Source: DATHTS01 sp965219305
GTDB lineage: Bacteria; Acidobacteriota; Blastocatellia; Pyrinomonadales; Pyrinomonadaceae
Reading direction: 5' to 3'
DNA length: 64,000 nt
NCBI GenBank assembly: GCA_965219305.1
Contig: OZ244725.1
Location: forward strand, 558,001 to 622,000
Shown: piece after piece, positions 26,645 to 35,589 of the stretch
How the letters are laid out: each line of letters starts with the position of its first letter
Numbering within the stretch: the first letter of the stretch is position 1
Notes under the pieces: model-generated
Seen by the model: the letters and a program-made list of their open reading frames with translations, nothing else
What the model was told of the DNA's origin: nothing
Database searches by the model: none
Made by a program: the position numbers and the translations under genes

Positions 26645-28534
26645 CTAACGGCGTTTTTTCGGTTTCGGTTTGCTGTCGGGCAATTTCGTTTTCGGCTTAT
26701 ATTCGTCGCCCAAAAGTCCGAGATCACGCGCTTTCAAAATCGTATTTGCTGCAATCGGCGCGGCGGCGGTTGCGCCGTAACCACCGGCTTCGACGACGAC
26801 GGCGATTGCCAGAGTCGGTTTTTCGAGTGGCGCGATCGAGATATACCAACTGTCAACTCGCTCCTGCATTACTGTCGCGTCATATTCGACGAGTTCGCCC
26901 GCTTCGTTTCTGCGTTTTTTCTTAACGGTTTTTAATTTTCCGGTTTTTTCATCGTAAACGGGCGCGAGTTTTTCCGCCGTTCCGGTTTTTCCACCCGAAC
27001 GAATTCCGGCGGCGCGGACGTTGCCGAAAACTCTCGTCGCCGTTCCGCCCGAACCTTCCGTGACCAACGCCATAATTTCTCTGATCTGTTCGGCTTGCTG
27101 CGGCGAAATCACGGGCGAATAAACTTCCGGTTTTTGGTCGAACTCAATCTTTGGCTTCATCAAATTGCCGTTCAAATTCGCTGTCGCGGATGCGATCAAA
27201 GCCATCTGAAACGGCGTCATCTGTCCGGCGTAACCTTGTCCCATTCCTTCCAGACCGATGTCGTAAGCCGAGATTTTACTTCCCGTGACGATCGCCGATT
27301 GTTCAGGCGCGAGCGCGTTTTTTATCGCGTCGTTGCTCGTGTTCCAGATGTCGGGGAAAAATTTCGTCTGCAGTGCTTCTTCCGGCGTGTCAACCGCCCA
27401 GATTCCGAAAACTCCGGCGGTTTCGCGGATTCTTTCGCGCCCCAAAGCGACCGCCATCTGTGCAAAATATTGATTGCTCGACGCTTCGTAAGCCTGTGCG
27501 ATATTTAAACTCGTGCAGCCGTACGGCGGTTCGCATCCGCCGTTCGCGTCGGTGATTGCGCGAGAACCGCGAAACGGGACGAAACCGCCGCCGCTGCTCG
27601 TAAATTGCGAATTCTGCCGTCCGACGCGATATGCCGCCATCATCGTAAATGTTTTAAATGTCGAACCCGGCGCGTAATATTCTCTTGTTGCGCGGTTTAA
27701 CAAAGGTTTGTCCCGCGTATTTCCTTCGAGTTTGAGCCAATCGTCGAGACTTTGCGCTTCGTTGATGTTAAACGACGGATTCGAATACATCGCCAAAACG
27801 TCGCCCGTCTGCGGATTTAGAACGACGACCGCACCTTTTTTACCGTCGAGTTGACTGGCGACGAAAGTTTGCAGTTCGCGGTCAATCGTGATTTTTACGT
27901 CTTTATTTTCTTCTTCGGGACGCTTGATTCTGGTCAGAACTTCCCACGCTTCGGGCATCGTGTCAACTTTTTTCGGATAAAGCGTGCGTTCGAGTCCGGG
28001 CGTTCCGCGTTCCGTTCCGAGCAAATGCGCCATCTCTTTTTCGAGCGAAAAGGCGCGGTCAATATCGCCCTGCGAATCAACTTTGTAATATGCCAGCGCA
28101 TTTCCGAGTTCGCCCGTCCGGTCAAACATCCAACCGCGCAGAGATGCCGCGTTTGTTCGCCGATTTCGCAAATCTTTATAACTTAATGCTTGAAACTGTT
28201 CGTTCGATTCGTCCGCAAAATATGTCCAGTAAACGTGAAATCCGTAAACCGAAAACGCCAGAATTATAAAAACGATCTGCCACAAACGAAGACTGCGATT
28301 CGTCACCGTCATCGTTAATCTTTTTTTGACTTGTTTTGGTAAATTTAATTCAAAATTGAGCTTCGGACGGCGAAAATTGCTCAGGAAAGAAAGAATCAAA
28401 AAGACAACCAAGACCGCAAGACAGATTATATAAATAATCGTCAAACCTGCAGGAGTTCTCTCCAAAATTTGTGCGCCGAAGAGATTTTCAGGACGGAGTT
28501 TGTTCAATCCTTCTTGTAAAAAAAATAAAAACAT
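26645..28534 (-). CDS. Class B penicillin-binding protein (PbpA/PBP2-like transpeptidase)
   Basis: A 629-residue D,D-transpeptidase that crosslinks peptidoglycan in the periplasm. It has two hydrophobic helices (about 30-52 and 84-104), then the transpeptidase with Ser291 in PGSTFK, the SSN triad member at 352-354, and KTGTAEK at 516. The dimerisation segment is short, as in mycobacterial PbpA. A Lys/Pro-rich tail ends the protein. Located 3 bases after the FHA gene and before rodA, it is probably the SEDS partner. The double N-terminal helix is unusual for class B PBPs. Confidence 0.93.
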   Translation of the reverse strand: MFLFFLQEGLNKLRPENLFGAQILERTPAGLTIIYIICLAVLVVFLILSFLSNFRRPKLNFELNLPKQVKKRLTMTVTNRSLRLWQIVFIILAFSVYGFHVYWTYFADESNEQFQALSYKDLRNRRTNAASLRGWMFDRTGELGNALAYYKVDSQGDIDRAFSLEKEMAHLLGTERGTPGLERTLYPKKVDTMPEAWEVLTRIKRPEEENKDVKITIDRELQTFVASQLDGKKGAVVVLNPQTGDVLAMYSNPSFNINEAQSLDDWLKLEGNTRDKPLLNRATREYYAPGSTFKTFTMMAAYRVGRQNSQFTSSGGGFVPFRGSRAITDANGGCEPPYGCTSLNIAQAYEASSNQYFAQMAVALGRERIRETAGVFGIWAVDTPEEALQTKFFPDIWNTSNDAIKNALAPEQSAIVTGSKISAYDIGLEGMGQGYAGQMTPFQMALIASATANLNGNLMKPKIEFDQKPEVYSPVISPQQAEQIREIMALVTEGSGGTATRVFGNVRAAGIRSGGKTGTAEKLAPVYDEKTGKLKTVKKKRRNEAGELVEYDATVMQERVDSWYISIAPLEKPTLAIAVVVEAGGYGATAAAPIAANTILKARDLGLLGDEYKPKTKLPDSKPKPKKRR

Positions 28535-28537
28535 TGA

Positions 28538-29722
28538 TTATTTTTTGTCCGGATCAAAATCTAAAAAAATTTCCTGTTCGGTAGCGGGATATTCATTATT
28601 CGTTTCATTTTCATCGTCAACATTTGTATCATATATTGATTTTTCATTTGTTTTTTCTTCAAACGGCAGGTCTTTGGGCATCTCGATTTTTGCTTCCGAA
28701 ATTTCTTCGATCTTGAAATCTTTGTTATTTAAAACTTCAGTCGGAGCAGTCATTTCCGGTTTGATTATTATAGTCTGCGCCACCGGAAGTTGTTTTGAAT
28801 CGGCGAGAATTTTCGGCTGATTTTTGTTTGACATTTCAAATTTATCAGTTTCATTTGGCGAGTTGATTTCATCTTCCCGAAATTCAAAATCTTCTTCCAG
28901 CGGAACGTATGTAAATTCAACTTCAATCGAACCGAATTTTACATTATCGCCCGGTACTACCTGAACCGCTTTTCCGTATGCAATACGCTCGTCACTCAAA
29001 AATGTTCCGTTTGTAGAGCCTGTATCGGATATTATTAAACTGCCGTTTTCGCCTGCAATAAGTGCTGCGTGGACTTTTGAAACGCTTTCATCATCGAGCC
29101 ATAAATCGTTCGCACCGGAACGTCCGACTGTTTTGCGACTGTTTTTACCGAATGTCAATTCGGTTTCGCGCTGTTTATCTTTGATCTTAAATTTTGCAAT
29201 ATAAATTTCCGCTTTCGGTTCGGGCAAAATTTCTACTTCGGGTTCGATAACGACATCTTTTAAATCGGGAACTGTCACATTTATTTCAGCCGCGCTGTTA
29301 TTTTCGTCATTTGTTCCGAAATTTGCCAAAAGTTTAACGCCGTCCGTGAAATAATCAGGTTTTATTTCCAAATTTAACGGCGCGAAAGTGTGATAACGGT
29401 TATTGTTGATGTGGTCAACCGCCGTTATCAGTAATTCGTTTTCCAATTTTTCCATCGAATCTTCCGAATCAGTTGAAAATTTATCCCATTGCATTTTCAA
29501 CTGAATATTATGAGGAACAAATTTTCCATTATTTTCGGTTTCACGAATTTTGGAATCCAGTAGAATTTTCAGCTTTTCAGATAATTCGCTGGTTGCCAGA
29601 CTGCTCGACGGTTTCCATCTTCTGCCTGTAAATGAGTCGAAAATATCACCGACTCTTGTCAAAACTCCGGCTATCAACCAATCTAATGAAATTTTTTTAT
29701 TTTTGTCTGTTTTATTGTTCAC
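28538..29722 (-). CDS. DUF3662-FHA domain protein (FhaA-like)
   Basis: A 394-residue protein. Residues 5-130 match the DUF3662 domain found at the N-terminus of mycobacterial FhaA (VLTRVGDIFDSFTGRRWKPSS, FVPHNIQLKMQWDKF). A linker follows, and residues 190-275 form an FHA domain (RKTVGRSGANDLWLDDESVSKVHAALI, DTGSTNGTFLSDERI). The acidic tail has no fold I recognise. I place the start at a GTG (29722), where family similarity begins; the frame stays open to 29866, but that part looks non-coding. First gene of the FHA-PBP-RodA-PP2C row. Confidence 0.88.
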   Translation of the reverse strand: MNNKTDKNKKISLDWLIAGVLTRVGDIFDSFTGRRWKPSSSLATSELSEKLKILLDSKIRETENNGKFVPHNIQLKMQWDKFSTDSEDSMEKLENELLITAVDHINNNRYHTFAPLNLEIKPDYFTDGVKLLANFGTNDENNSAAEINVTVPDLKDVVIEPEVEILPEPKAEIYIAKFKIKDKQRETELTFGKNSRKTVGRSGANDLWLDDESVSKVHAALIAGENGSLIISDTGSTNGTFLSDERIAYGKAVQVVPGDNVKFGSIEVEFTYVPLEEDFEFREDEINSPNETDKFEMSNKNQPKILADSKQLPVAQTIIIKPEMTAPTEVLNNKDFKIEEISEAKIEMPKDLPFEEKTNEKSIYDTNVDDENETNNEYPATEQEIFLDFDPDKK

Positions 29723-29915
29723 AAGTCGGGTTAAAAGAAAATCGGTATAACTTACACATTTTATTAGACAATCGAAATAAATAAAAGTCCGAATGATTAA
29801 TGAGTCAAAACTTTTAAGATTTACCGTGTAAAATTGAATTCTTGACTGCTCATAACAAAATTTCACACTTCTCTAAAATGAAATAAATAAACATAAGCAA
29901 TAATGTTAAACTTTG

Positions 29916-29943
29916 TTGACAAAAGTTAAATAAATAATATATG
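29916..29943 (+). promoter_or_regulatory. Promoter for the pseudopilin operon
   Basis: TTGACA (29916-29921), a 16-base spacer and TATATG (29938-29943), giving a leader of about 68 bases before the ATG at 30018. It lies in the 295-base divergent gap shared with the FHA gene; no other feature was seen there. Confidence 0.6.
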
Positions 29944-30017
29944 ATGTTAAACTATCAGAAAGCAAATAAACTTTCTGGGAACGCGATCCATTCCTACTCA
30001 CAAATTTAGCATTTCTA

Positions 30018-30695
30018 ATGATAACTTTTAGAAAAAATTACAAAGTCAAAAACGATCAACGCCGGAGAAAAATAAGAGGATATTCGCTTATCGAAATGAT
30101 CGTTGCATTAGCGATTATCGGAATTTTATCGGCGATTTCGCTGCCGTATTTTTTCAATTATCGAAGAGTTTATAAATCGGAAGAACAGGCGAGAACGTTG
30201 ATGGATTTAATGAGAGAAACCCAACAACTCGCGTTGACGCGCCGCAAAACTTATAGATTTGAGATTGATCTAACCGCAGGCTCAATGCTGATTATAGATG
30301 AAAACGGAGCAGGTCCCGCCGATGACACTCAAATAAAATTTATTCCTATGGAATCAACTAATGACATTAGAGTTGATCGTGCGCCGACCGGAGTTTTTAG
30401 ACCGGTTCCACCGAATTATAACGACACGGTTTTTGCGACCGACACGATAGGACACCAAGTCGGAAGCAGCCGTGTAAGCGGAAATCAGGTTTGGGCGGCA
30501 AGATTCAAAAGCAACGGTTCGGTTGTAAATGCAGCGGGAAATCCGCTTAGTGCCACAGTATTTATATGGTCGCCGCGCAGTCCGGGAAATGCTGCGGCGC
30601 GGGATTTAAATGAAGTCAGAGCGGTTACGATGTTTGCGGGCAGCGGAGCGGTTAGATATTGGAAATATGACGGAGCGAAATTTTCAAGCTTCTAA
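30018..30695 (+). CDS. GspH/FimT-type minor pseudopilin
   Basis: A 225-residue type IV pilin-like protein. The prepilin peptidase site is GYSLIEMIVALAIIGILSAI, with cleavage after Gly26 and Glu at +5, preceded by a basic leader of 26 residues. The C-terminal part fits the GspH/FimT beta-rich domain (RETQQLALTRRKTYRFEIDL). It would help start pilus assembly at the inner membrane. It is the first gene of a four-gene minor pilin operon; the next starts 15 bases later. Confidence 0.88.
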   Translation: MITFRKNYKVKNDQRRRKIRGYSLIEMIVALAIIGILSAISLPYFFNYRRVYKSEEQARTLMDLMRETQQLALTRRKTYRFEIDLTAGSMLIIDENGAGPADDTQIKFIPMESTNDIRVDRAPTGVFRPVPPNYNDTVFATDTIGHQVGSSRVSGNQVWAARFKSNGSVVNAAGNPLSATVFIWSPRSPGNAAARDLNEVRAVTMFAGSGAVRYWKYDGAKFSSF

Positions 30696-30710
30696 GCTGA
30701 TTTGAATGTT

Positions 30711-31247
30711 ATGAGTAAAAACGGTGAATCTGGTTTTTCATATATGGATGTAATGGTCGCCATCGTTATTCTGATGGTCGGCATTTTGGCATTTTTATCG
30801 GCAATTACGGGAGCAGTCGTATTTTCAAATTCTCAACAAGAACAATTAACGGCAAGACAAATCGCTTCTTCGACAATGGAATCCGTGATTTCCACCAAAG
30901 AAACAAACAGTGCGCGTTTGGGTTGGGGAAAAGTTGGAAATATCGGAAGTAATCCTGATATTGACGGCGTAAATCAAGGAATATTTGTTTCCGGCGTTCA
31001 ACCTATAACAGCCGATGCAGGACCCGATCAGGTAATCGGAACCGCCGATGATACGGGAGCGACAATCAGCGGTTTCAGCAGACAAATAATTATTACCGAC
31101 GAATGCGATCCCGACAGACCTTCGGCGAATTGTCCGACACCCGGAGTTTTTGCCGTGAAAATTCGAAGTATTCAAGTAAGGGTTTTTTATAATATCGGAA
31201 GACTTCAGAGAGAAGAAAATCTGACGACCGTTTTAACTGAGTATTAA
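30711..31247 (+). CDS. PilV-type minor pseudopilin
   Basis: A 178-residue prepilin with cleavage motif SGFSYMDVMVAIVILMVGILAF. The +5 residue is Asp instead of the near-universal Glu, a conservative change that may still neutralise the N-terminus of the neighbouring subunit. The hydrophobic helix and the EQLTARQIASSTMESVIS follow-on are typical of PilV. The ATG at 30711 is preferred over a TTG at 30702 because neither has a strong ribosome site and the ATG gives the usual short leader. Confidence 0.85.
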   Translation: MSKNGESGFSYMDVMVAIVILMVGILAFLSAITGAVVFSNSQQEQLTARQIASSTMESVISTKETNSARLGWGKVGNIGSNPDIDGVNQGIFVSGVQPITADAGPDQVIGTADDTGATISGFSRQIIITDECDPDRPSANCPTPGVFAVKIRSIQVRVFYNIGRLQREENLTTVLTEY

Positions 31248-31258
31248 ATCCAAAATTT

Positions 31259-32344
31259 ATGCAGACAAACAAATTTTCGGAGCAAAAAGAGAATCTGATC
31301 AAAAAAGATTCCGAACGTGGATTTACTATTCTTGAGATTATCATTTCAATGATGATTTTCCTGATTGTAACATCGGCGATTTGGGGAATTCTGCAAATTT
31401 CCCAAAAAAGCCGAACTACCGTCAACGAAAAAGTTCAACTGACACAAACGGTAAGATTCGCCTTAAACATAATCGGACGCGACACTTATAACGCAGGTTT
31501 TGGTTATCCGAATAATACGACGGTCGTGTTAAAGAACAACGCAGTATCGAGTCTTCTCGCAATTCCGCGAGATAACGATAATTCTAGAGATACAATTCCT
31601 CCGATTATTGCCGGAAACGACATTACCACAAACACTTTTAACACGGAAGCAAATGTCAAAACCGATCAGATAACAATGCTTTTTAAGGATTCGACTTTCA
31701 ATTTGCTTGGAGAAACCGGAAAAGAAGTTTCACGCTCGCTGAACGTTAAAACCATAAGCAGCGGCGGTGATACTGTGGAAATTGATCCGACTTCAGGCAC
31801 TAACTCGAGTTGCCGGATAAACGACATATTGCTGATTGGCGGAGATACGAGTACGACAATCGGTATTATTACCTCTTTAGAAGGAACAAACAAAGTAAAA
31901 TTTGTTAACGGCGACATACTTAATTTTAACAAAACAGGAACCTCCGGCTTTTTAAGTAAAATCGCTGTTCCATCGAGTTTATATCGGGTTCAACTGGTTA
32001 CATATTTCACGACGGCGGACGGTATTTTGACGCGAAGAGAATACGGCAACGATCCGACTTTATCGAGTTCTAATAATTTTATAGATCAGCCTTTGGTATA
32101 TAACGTAGAAAATTTTCAAATTCAATATGTTTTGGATAACGGCACACTTACGGATAATCCGGCGGCAGGTCCTGACGGGATTTTAGGTAACAACGATGAT
32201 TCACAGGCAATTCTGCAAAATGTTCGTCAGATAAAATTCACTATCAGCGTCAGAAGCATTGAACCGGATGCCGCGGGAAATCCATATAAAGTAACGATGT
32301 CAACAACTTACAGCACGAGAAATCTGGGATATAACGCAAGTTGA
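31259..32344 (+). CDS. PilW-type minor pseudopilin
   Basis: A 361-residue protein with a 21-residue charged leader and the prepilin site RGFTILEIIISMMIFLIVTSAI (Gly then Phe, Glu at +5). The large C-terminal domain contains PilW-like features: VRFALNIIGRDTYNAGFGYP and VENFQIQYVLDNGT. PilW forms the priming complex of type IV pili with the other minor pilins. It starts 11 bases after the PilV-like gene. Confidence 0.87.
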   Translation: MQTNKFSEQKENLIKKDSERGFTILEIIISMMIFLIVTSAIWGILQISQKSRTTVNEKVQLTQTVRFALNIIGRDTYNAGFGYPNNTTVVLKNNAVSSLLAIPRDNDNSRDTIPPIIAGNDITTNTFNTEANVKTDQITMLFKDSTFNLLGETGKEVSRSLNVKTISSGGDTVEIDPTSGTNSSCRINDILLIGGDTSTTIGIITSLEGTNKVKFVNGDILNFNKTGTSGFLSKIAVPSSLYRVQLVTYFTTADGILTRREYGNDPTLSSSNNFIDQPLVYNVENFQIQYVLDNGTLTDNPAAGPDGILGNNDDSQAILQNVRQIKFTISVRSIEPDAAGNPYKVTMSTTYSTRNLGYNAS

Positions 32345-32451
32345 CGGGAAGTGAAAACATATCGAAACATAGACGAGTTTTGTGTTAAACGAGAACTTAG
32401 AGTTCTTACGATCCGTTTTGCGGATTGGAGACGGAAAATGTGGTAAGCAGT

Positions 32452-35436
32452 ATGAAGAATAGATTATTGGAAAAACACCCTAAAACGGCGATTACAGAGG
32501 ACGAAAATCAAAAAGGTTCAGCGATTGTGATCGCATTGTTCGTTCTGGTTTTGCTCAGTGCGTTTGTGGCTTTAGCGATGTCGAGAACCGCTTCTGAAGC
32601 GGCGGCAATCGGCAATGACGCGGCTGAAGCAAAAACCACTTATGCGGCGCAGGGAAGTCTGGAAATGATGACCAGAAATTTTAATAAACTTTTCGAAATC
32701 AAACTCAATCCGTCGAGATCGGATATTGACGCAATACAATTGAGCGAAGAACCGGGTTTAATTAATCAATACAGTTTCGCTCGGGAAGTTGATTCTATAT
32801 CGGACAGTAAGCCGGTTGTTTTGCCGCCCGGCGGACCGTTTGCCGGTCTTTATGCGATTCGTGATAATTGGCGATTGCGAACAACCGCCACGCAAAATCA
32901 AAGCAATATCCAGGTTCAATTGACGCGCAACATCTTGAACAATCGTATTCCGATTTTCCAATTCGGTATTTTCTACGATGATGACCTTGAATTATTTCGT
33001 CCTCCGAGATTCAGTTTCGGCGGACGCGTCCACTCAAATCGTCACTTTTTCATCTCGCCGGGAACGGAAGGCGTTTATTTCGATTCGAGAGTTACCGCCG
33101 CCGGACATATCGTCACGCAATCGTGGCGTAACGGTTTTACCGGAGACAGCGGTAATAATCAAACATTTATCAAAAATGCGTCCGGCGATAATGTCCAACT
33201 CACTCCCGAATCAGGAAGCGTTTTGAATACGAGTTCAGGCAGTAATAACGTATTTGCTTCCGATCCCGATCTGCCGCCGAGTAAACTCAATCCGAATTGG
33301 ACTTCTGCAAGTTCCGCTTTCGACGGTAATTTGCAAAGTCTGGTTGACCCGCTCAAACTTCCGATCAAGGTCGGTTCGGATAAAAACGATCTAATTGAAA
33401 TGATTAAGCGAGGCAAAGAAATTGCTTCGGGAAGCGGCGGAGATTTGTGGAAAAATGATTCCAACACGCTTGTTCCGGTCACTGCCGCAGATACCGATAA
33501 CGAAGTTTTTCGAGCCGAACGCTTTGCCAATAAAACCGGCATTCGTGTCAGTCTTGCCGACAGCAAAGCAAAATTACCCGGCTGTGCCTCGGGTTTCGGG
33601 ACGAATGCGATTTCAGGGAGCTGCGGCGTAAGACTCGACGGGCTTGCTAACGGACAAGGCGGAAATCCCGTTTCGCTTTCATCGTCACCGTCTAATTTAA
33701 CAACGGTAACGCGCGGTTATCAGCCGAAGTCAATGAAGATAACAAAATCCGGTGCATTTAGTTATGCACCGACGCGGGTAAACGGGGAACGTATTTATAC
33801 AAGCGGTCGTGAAGTATGGATAAAAATCGAAACCGTCTCCACCGATCCGATAAATAACAGCATTATTACGAAAGACATTACCGAAGATTTTCTTAGTTTA
33901 GGAGTAACGGAACAAGCGGATCCTATTTCTACTAAATTCCAAATAACGGATCCAAATTATAATTATTCTCCGCCGACGAGTTCGCCTATTGCTACAACAC
34001 CTCAATCACCGTCGCAGGGAACAGATAGTCGTGCGGTGTTAAAAATTCAAAGATTTGTAATTCCCGGTCCGGCGATTCCGGGCGGAAGTAATTATCTGAA
34101 ATCTTATTCGACAAGCGGCGGTTATAATGTGGTTGTCAGATACAGCAATGCTAATTCTTCAAGAATTGCGCTCGGCTGCCCGACAAATTCCGGCAACTGT
34201 ACGGCTGATAATGCAGATCCGAATTCTTCTGATCTTGAAAAATACGGACATTTGAAATTGGCAACCGTTGACGGAAATACAAACAAAGCGATCGTTCCTT
34301 TTCCGATTGAAATGTTCGACACACGAGAAGGCGAATTTTATGATTTATCTGGTCTTCAAGCCTCTAACAAAGTTACAAAAATGGGCGTGATGAGTATGAT
34401 TGACATAGACATCGCTAATCTCAGACGATTTTTTAGAGGTGATTTCGACGGATTATTTCCCACGGATACCAAGTTTGCGATCAGTAACGCAAATGTCGGG
34501 TTAAAGAGTTCGGATATTCCGAATAGAAGCGGTTGGGTACTTTATGTGTCAGACCGACGCGGTGACCGGGATTTTGACGGGGAATTCGATATGGAAGATA
34601 TCTACGGATACGGCTATAACAATTCCACCAGCAGGTATTACGGAAGCGACGGAGTTAAACAGTCCGGTGAGGATGTTAATAAAAACGGTATTCTCGATAC
34701 GGATTTTGGAAACGAGGCTCCGAACAAATATGATGATGAATCTCCGGCAGATTACGCAGCCGTCGTGGATCATAAATTTTACAGACGCGGCGTTCGCCTG
34801 ATAAACGGTGAGGTTTTACCGGGGATTTACGACGCGACGACGGCTGCTAATACGCGAGGCTTCACTGTAGCGACGGAAAACGGCATTTATGTTTTGGGAA
34901 ATTATAATGCGAAATATGTTGCGAGCGTTCCGTCAACCGGAAACACGCCATATACCGATTTTATGCCGTTCGATACTCCGACTCATATTCCGTCTTCGAT
35001 AGTTGCCGATGCGGTTACGATTCTTTCAAACAGTTGGAACGATGCTGAAAGTTTTTACAGTCCTTATAATCAAGACAATCGTCAGGCATCGAACACAGTA
35101 ATGCGTTTTGCTATGATTTCCGGCGATACGATTGCGAGTATCAGTGCCGCACCGCACCAAGGCGGAATTTCCCCGCGTCTTAACGGCGGAGTTCATAATT
35201 TTAAGCGGTTTCTTGAAAACTGGACTGGAGATCGTCTCGATTACAGCGGTTCGTTGATTAATCTTTTTAATTCTCACAACAATAACGGTTCTTTCAAATG
35301 TTGTGAAACCGTCTATAATCCGCCTACTCGTAACTGGGTGTTTGACGGCACTTTTCTCGACCCGAACCGGCTTCCGCCCGGAACTCCGTATTTCCAATAC
35401 ATTCAAACTACCGGTTTTCTTAGAACCAATCAGTAG
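32452..35436 (+). CDS. Giant PilX-like pilus assembly protein
   Basis: A 994-residue protein whose N-terminus matches PilX: basic leader, then KGSAIVIALFVLVLLSAFVALAMSRTASEAAAIGNDAAEAKTTYAA, lacking the Glu at +5 as many PilX proteins do. Ordinary PilX has about 200 residues; here roughly 850 more follow, rich in Ser/Asn/Asp. Three features stand out: Cys-containing blocks, an Asp-rich segment resembling calcium loops (DRRGDRDFDGEFDMEDIYGYG, near residue 700), and a C-terminal part with CCETVYNPPTRNW. It ends the operon. No separate PilY1 is present, so the extra part may be the adhesin/tip module; that is inference. The ATG at 32452 was chosen over a TTG at 32425. Confidence 0.85.
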   Translation: MKNRLLEKHPKTAITEDENQKGSAIVIALFVLVLLSAFVALAMSRTASEAAAIGNDAAEAKTTYAAQGSLEMMTRNFNKLFEIKLNPSRSDIDAIQLSEEPGLINQYSFAREVDSISDSKPVVLPPGGPFAGLYAIRDNWRLRTTATQNQSNIQVQLTRNILNNRIPIFQFGIFYDDDLELFRPPRFSFGGRVHSNRHFFISPGTEGVYFDSRVTAAGHIVTQSWRNGFTGDSGNNQTFIKNASGDNVQLTPESGSVLNTSSGSNNVFASDPDLPPSKLNPNWTSASSAFDGNLQSLVDPLKLPIKVGSDKNDLIEMIKRGKEIASGSGGDLWKNDSNTLVPVTAADTDNEVFRAERFANKTGIRVSLADSKAKLPGCASGFGTNAISGSCGVRLDGLANGQGGNPVSLSSSPSNLTTVTRGYQPKSMKITKSGAFSYAPTRVNGERIYTSGREVWIKIETVSTDPINNSIITKDITEDFLSLGVTEQADPISTKFQITDPNYNYSPPTSSPIATTPQSPSQGTDSRAVLKIQRFVIPGPAIPGGSNYLKSYSTSGGYNVVVRYSNANSSRIALGCPTNSGNCTADNADPNSSDLEKYGHLKLATVDGNTNKAIVPFPIEMFDTREGEFYDLSGLQASNKVTKMGVMSMIDIDIANLRRFFRGDFDGLFPTDTKFAISNANVGLKSSDIPNRSGWVLYVSDRRGDRDFDGEFDMEDIYGYGYNNSTSRYYGSDGVKQSGEDVNKNGILDTDFGNEAPNKYDDESPADYAAVVDHKFYRRGVRLINGEVLPGIYDATTAANTRGFTVATENGIYVLGNYNAKYVASVPSTGNTPYTDFMPFDTPTHIPSSIVADAVTILSNSWNDAESFYSPYNQDNRQASNTVMRFAMISGDTIASISAAPHQGGISPRLNGGVHNFKRFLENWTGDRLDYSGSLINLFNSHNNNGSFKCCETVYNPPTRNWVFDGTFLDPNRLPPGTPYFQYIQTTGFLRTNQ

Positions 35437-35441
35437 AAATT

Positions 35442-35478
35442 AAAAAGAGAAGGACGATTCGGTTCTTCTCTTTTTTTC
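35442..35478 (+). terminator. Terminator of the pseudopilin operon
   Basis: An 11-bp perfect stem, AAAAAGAGAAG with CTTCTCTTTTT (35465-35475), extended by two more pairs and followed by T residues. It begins 6 bases after the operon's last stop. Confidence 0.88.
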
Positions 35479-35527
35479 CAAAATGTTCTTCAACGAAGGG
35501 CGTGAACATTAAGGGTTTCAAAATCGT

Positions 35528-35577
35528 ATCGAAAAGTGTAAAATTATGGCGGCACACCGTCGCATACACTTTTCGAT
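35528..35577. repeat. Long inverted repeat ending in a T-run just before the kinase start
   Basis: Perfect 13-bp arms (35528-35540 ATCGAAAAGTGTA and 35565-35577) around a 24-base centre, followed by a T-rich run that reaches the ATG at 35590. It could act as a terminator or attenuator, or as a palindromic operator for the kinase gene. Confidence 0.6.
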
Positions 35578-35589
35578 TTTTTGATTTTA

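Noticed and set aside
29723..29866. 48-residue N-terminal extension of the FhaA-like protein
   Set aside because: The extension is AT-rich with no domain similarity. DUF3662 similarity starts right after the GTG at 29722.
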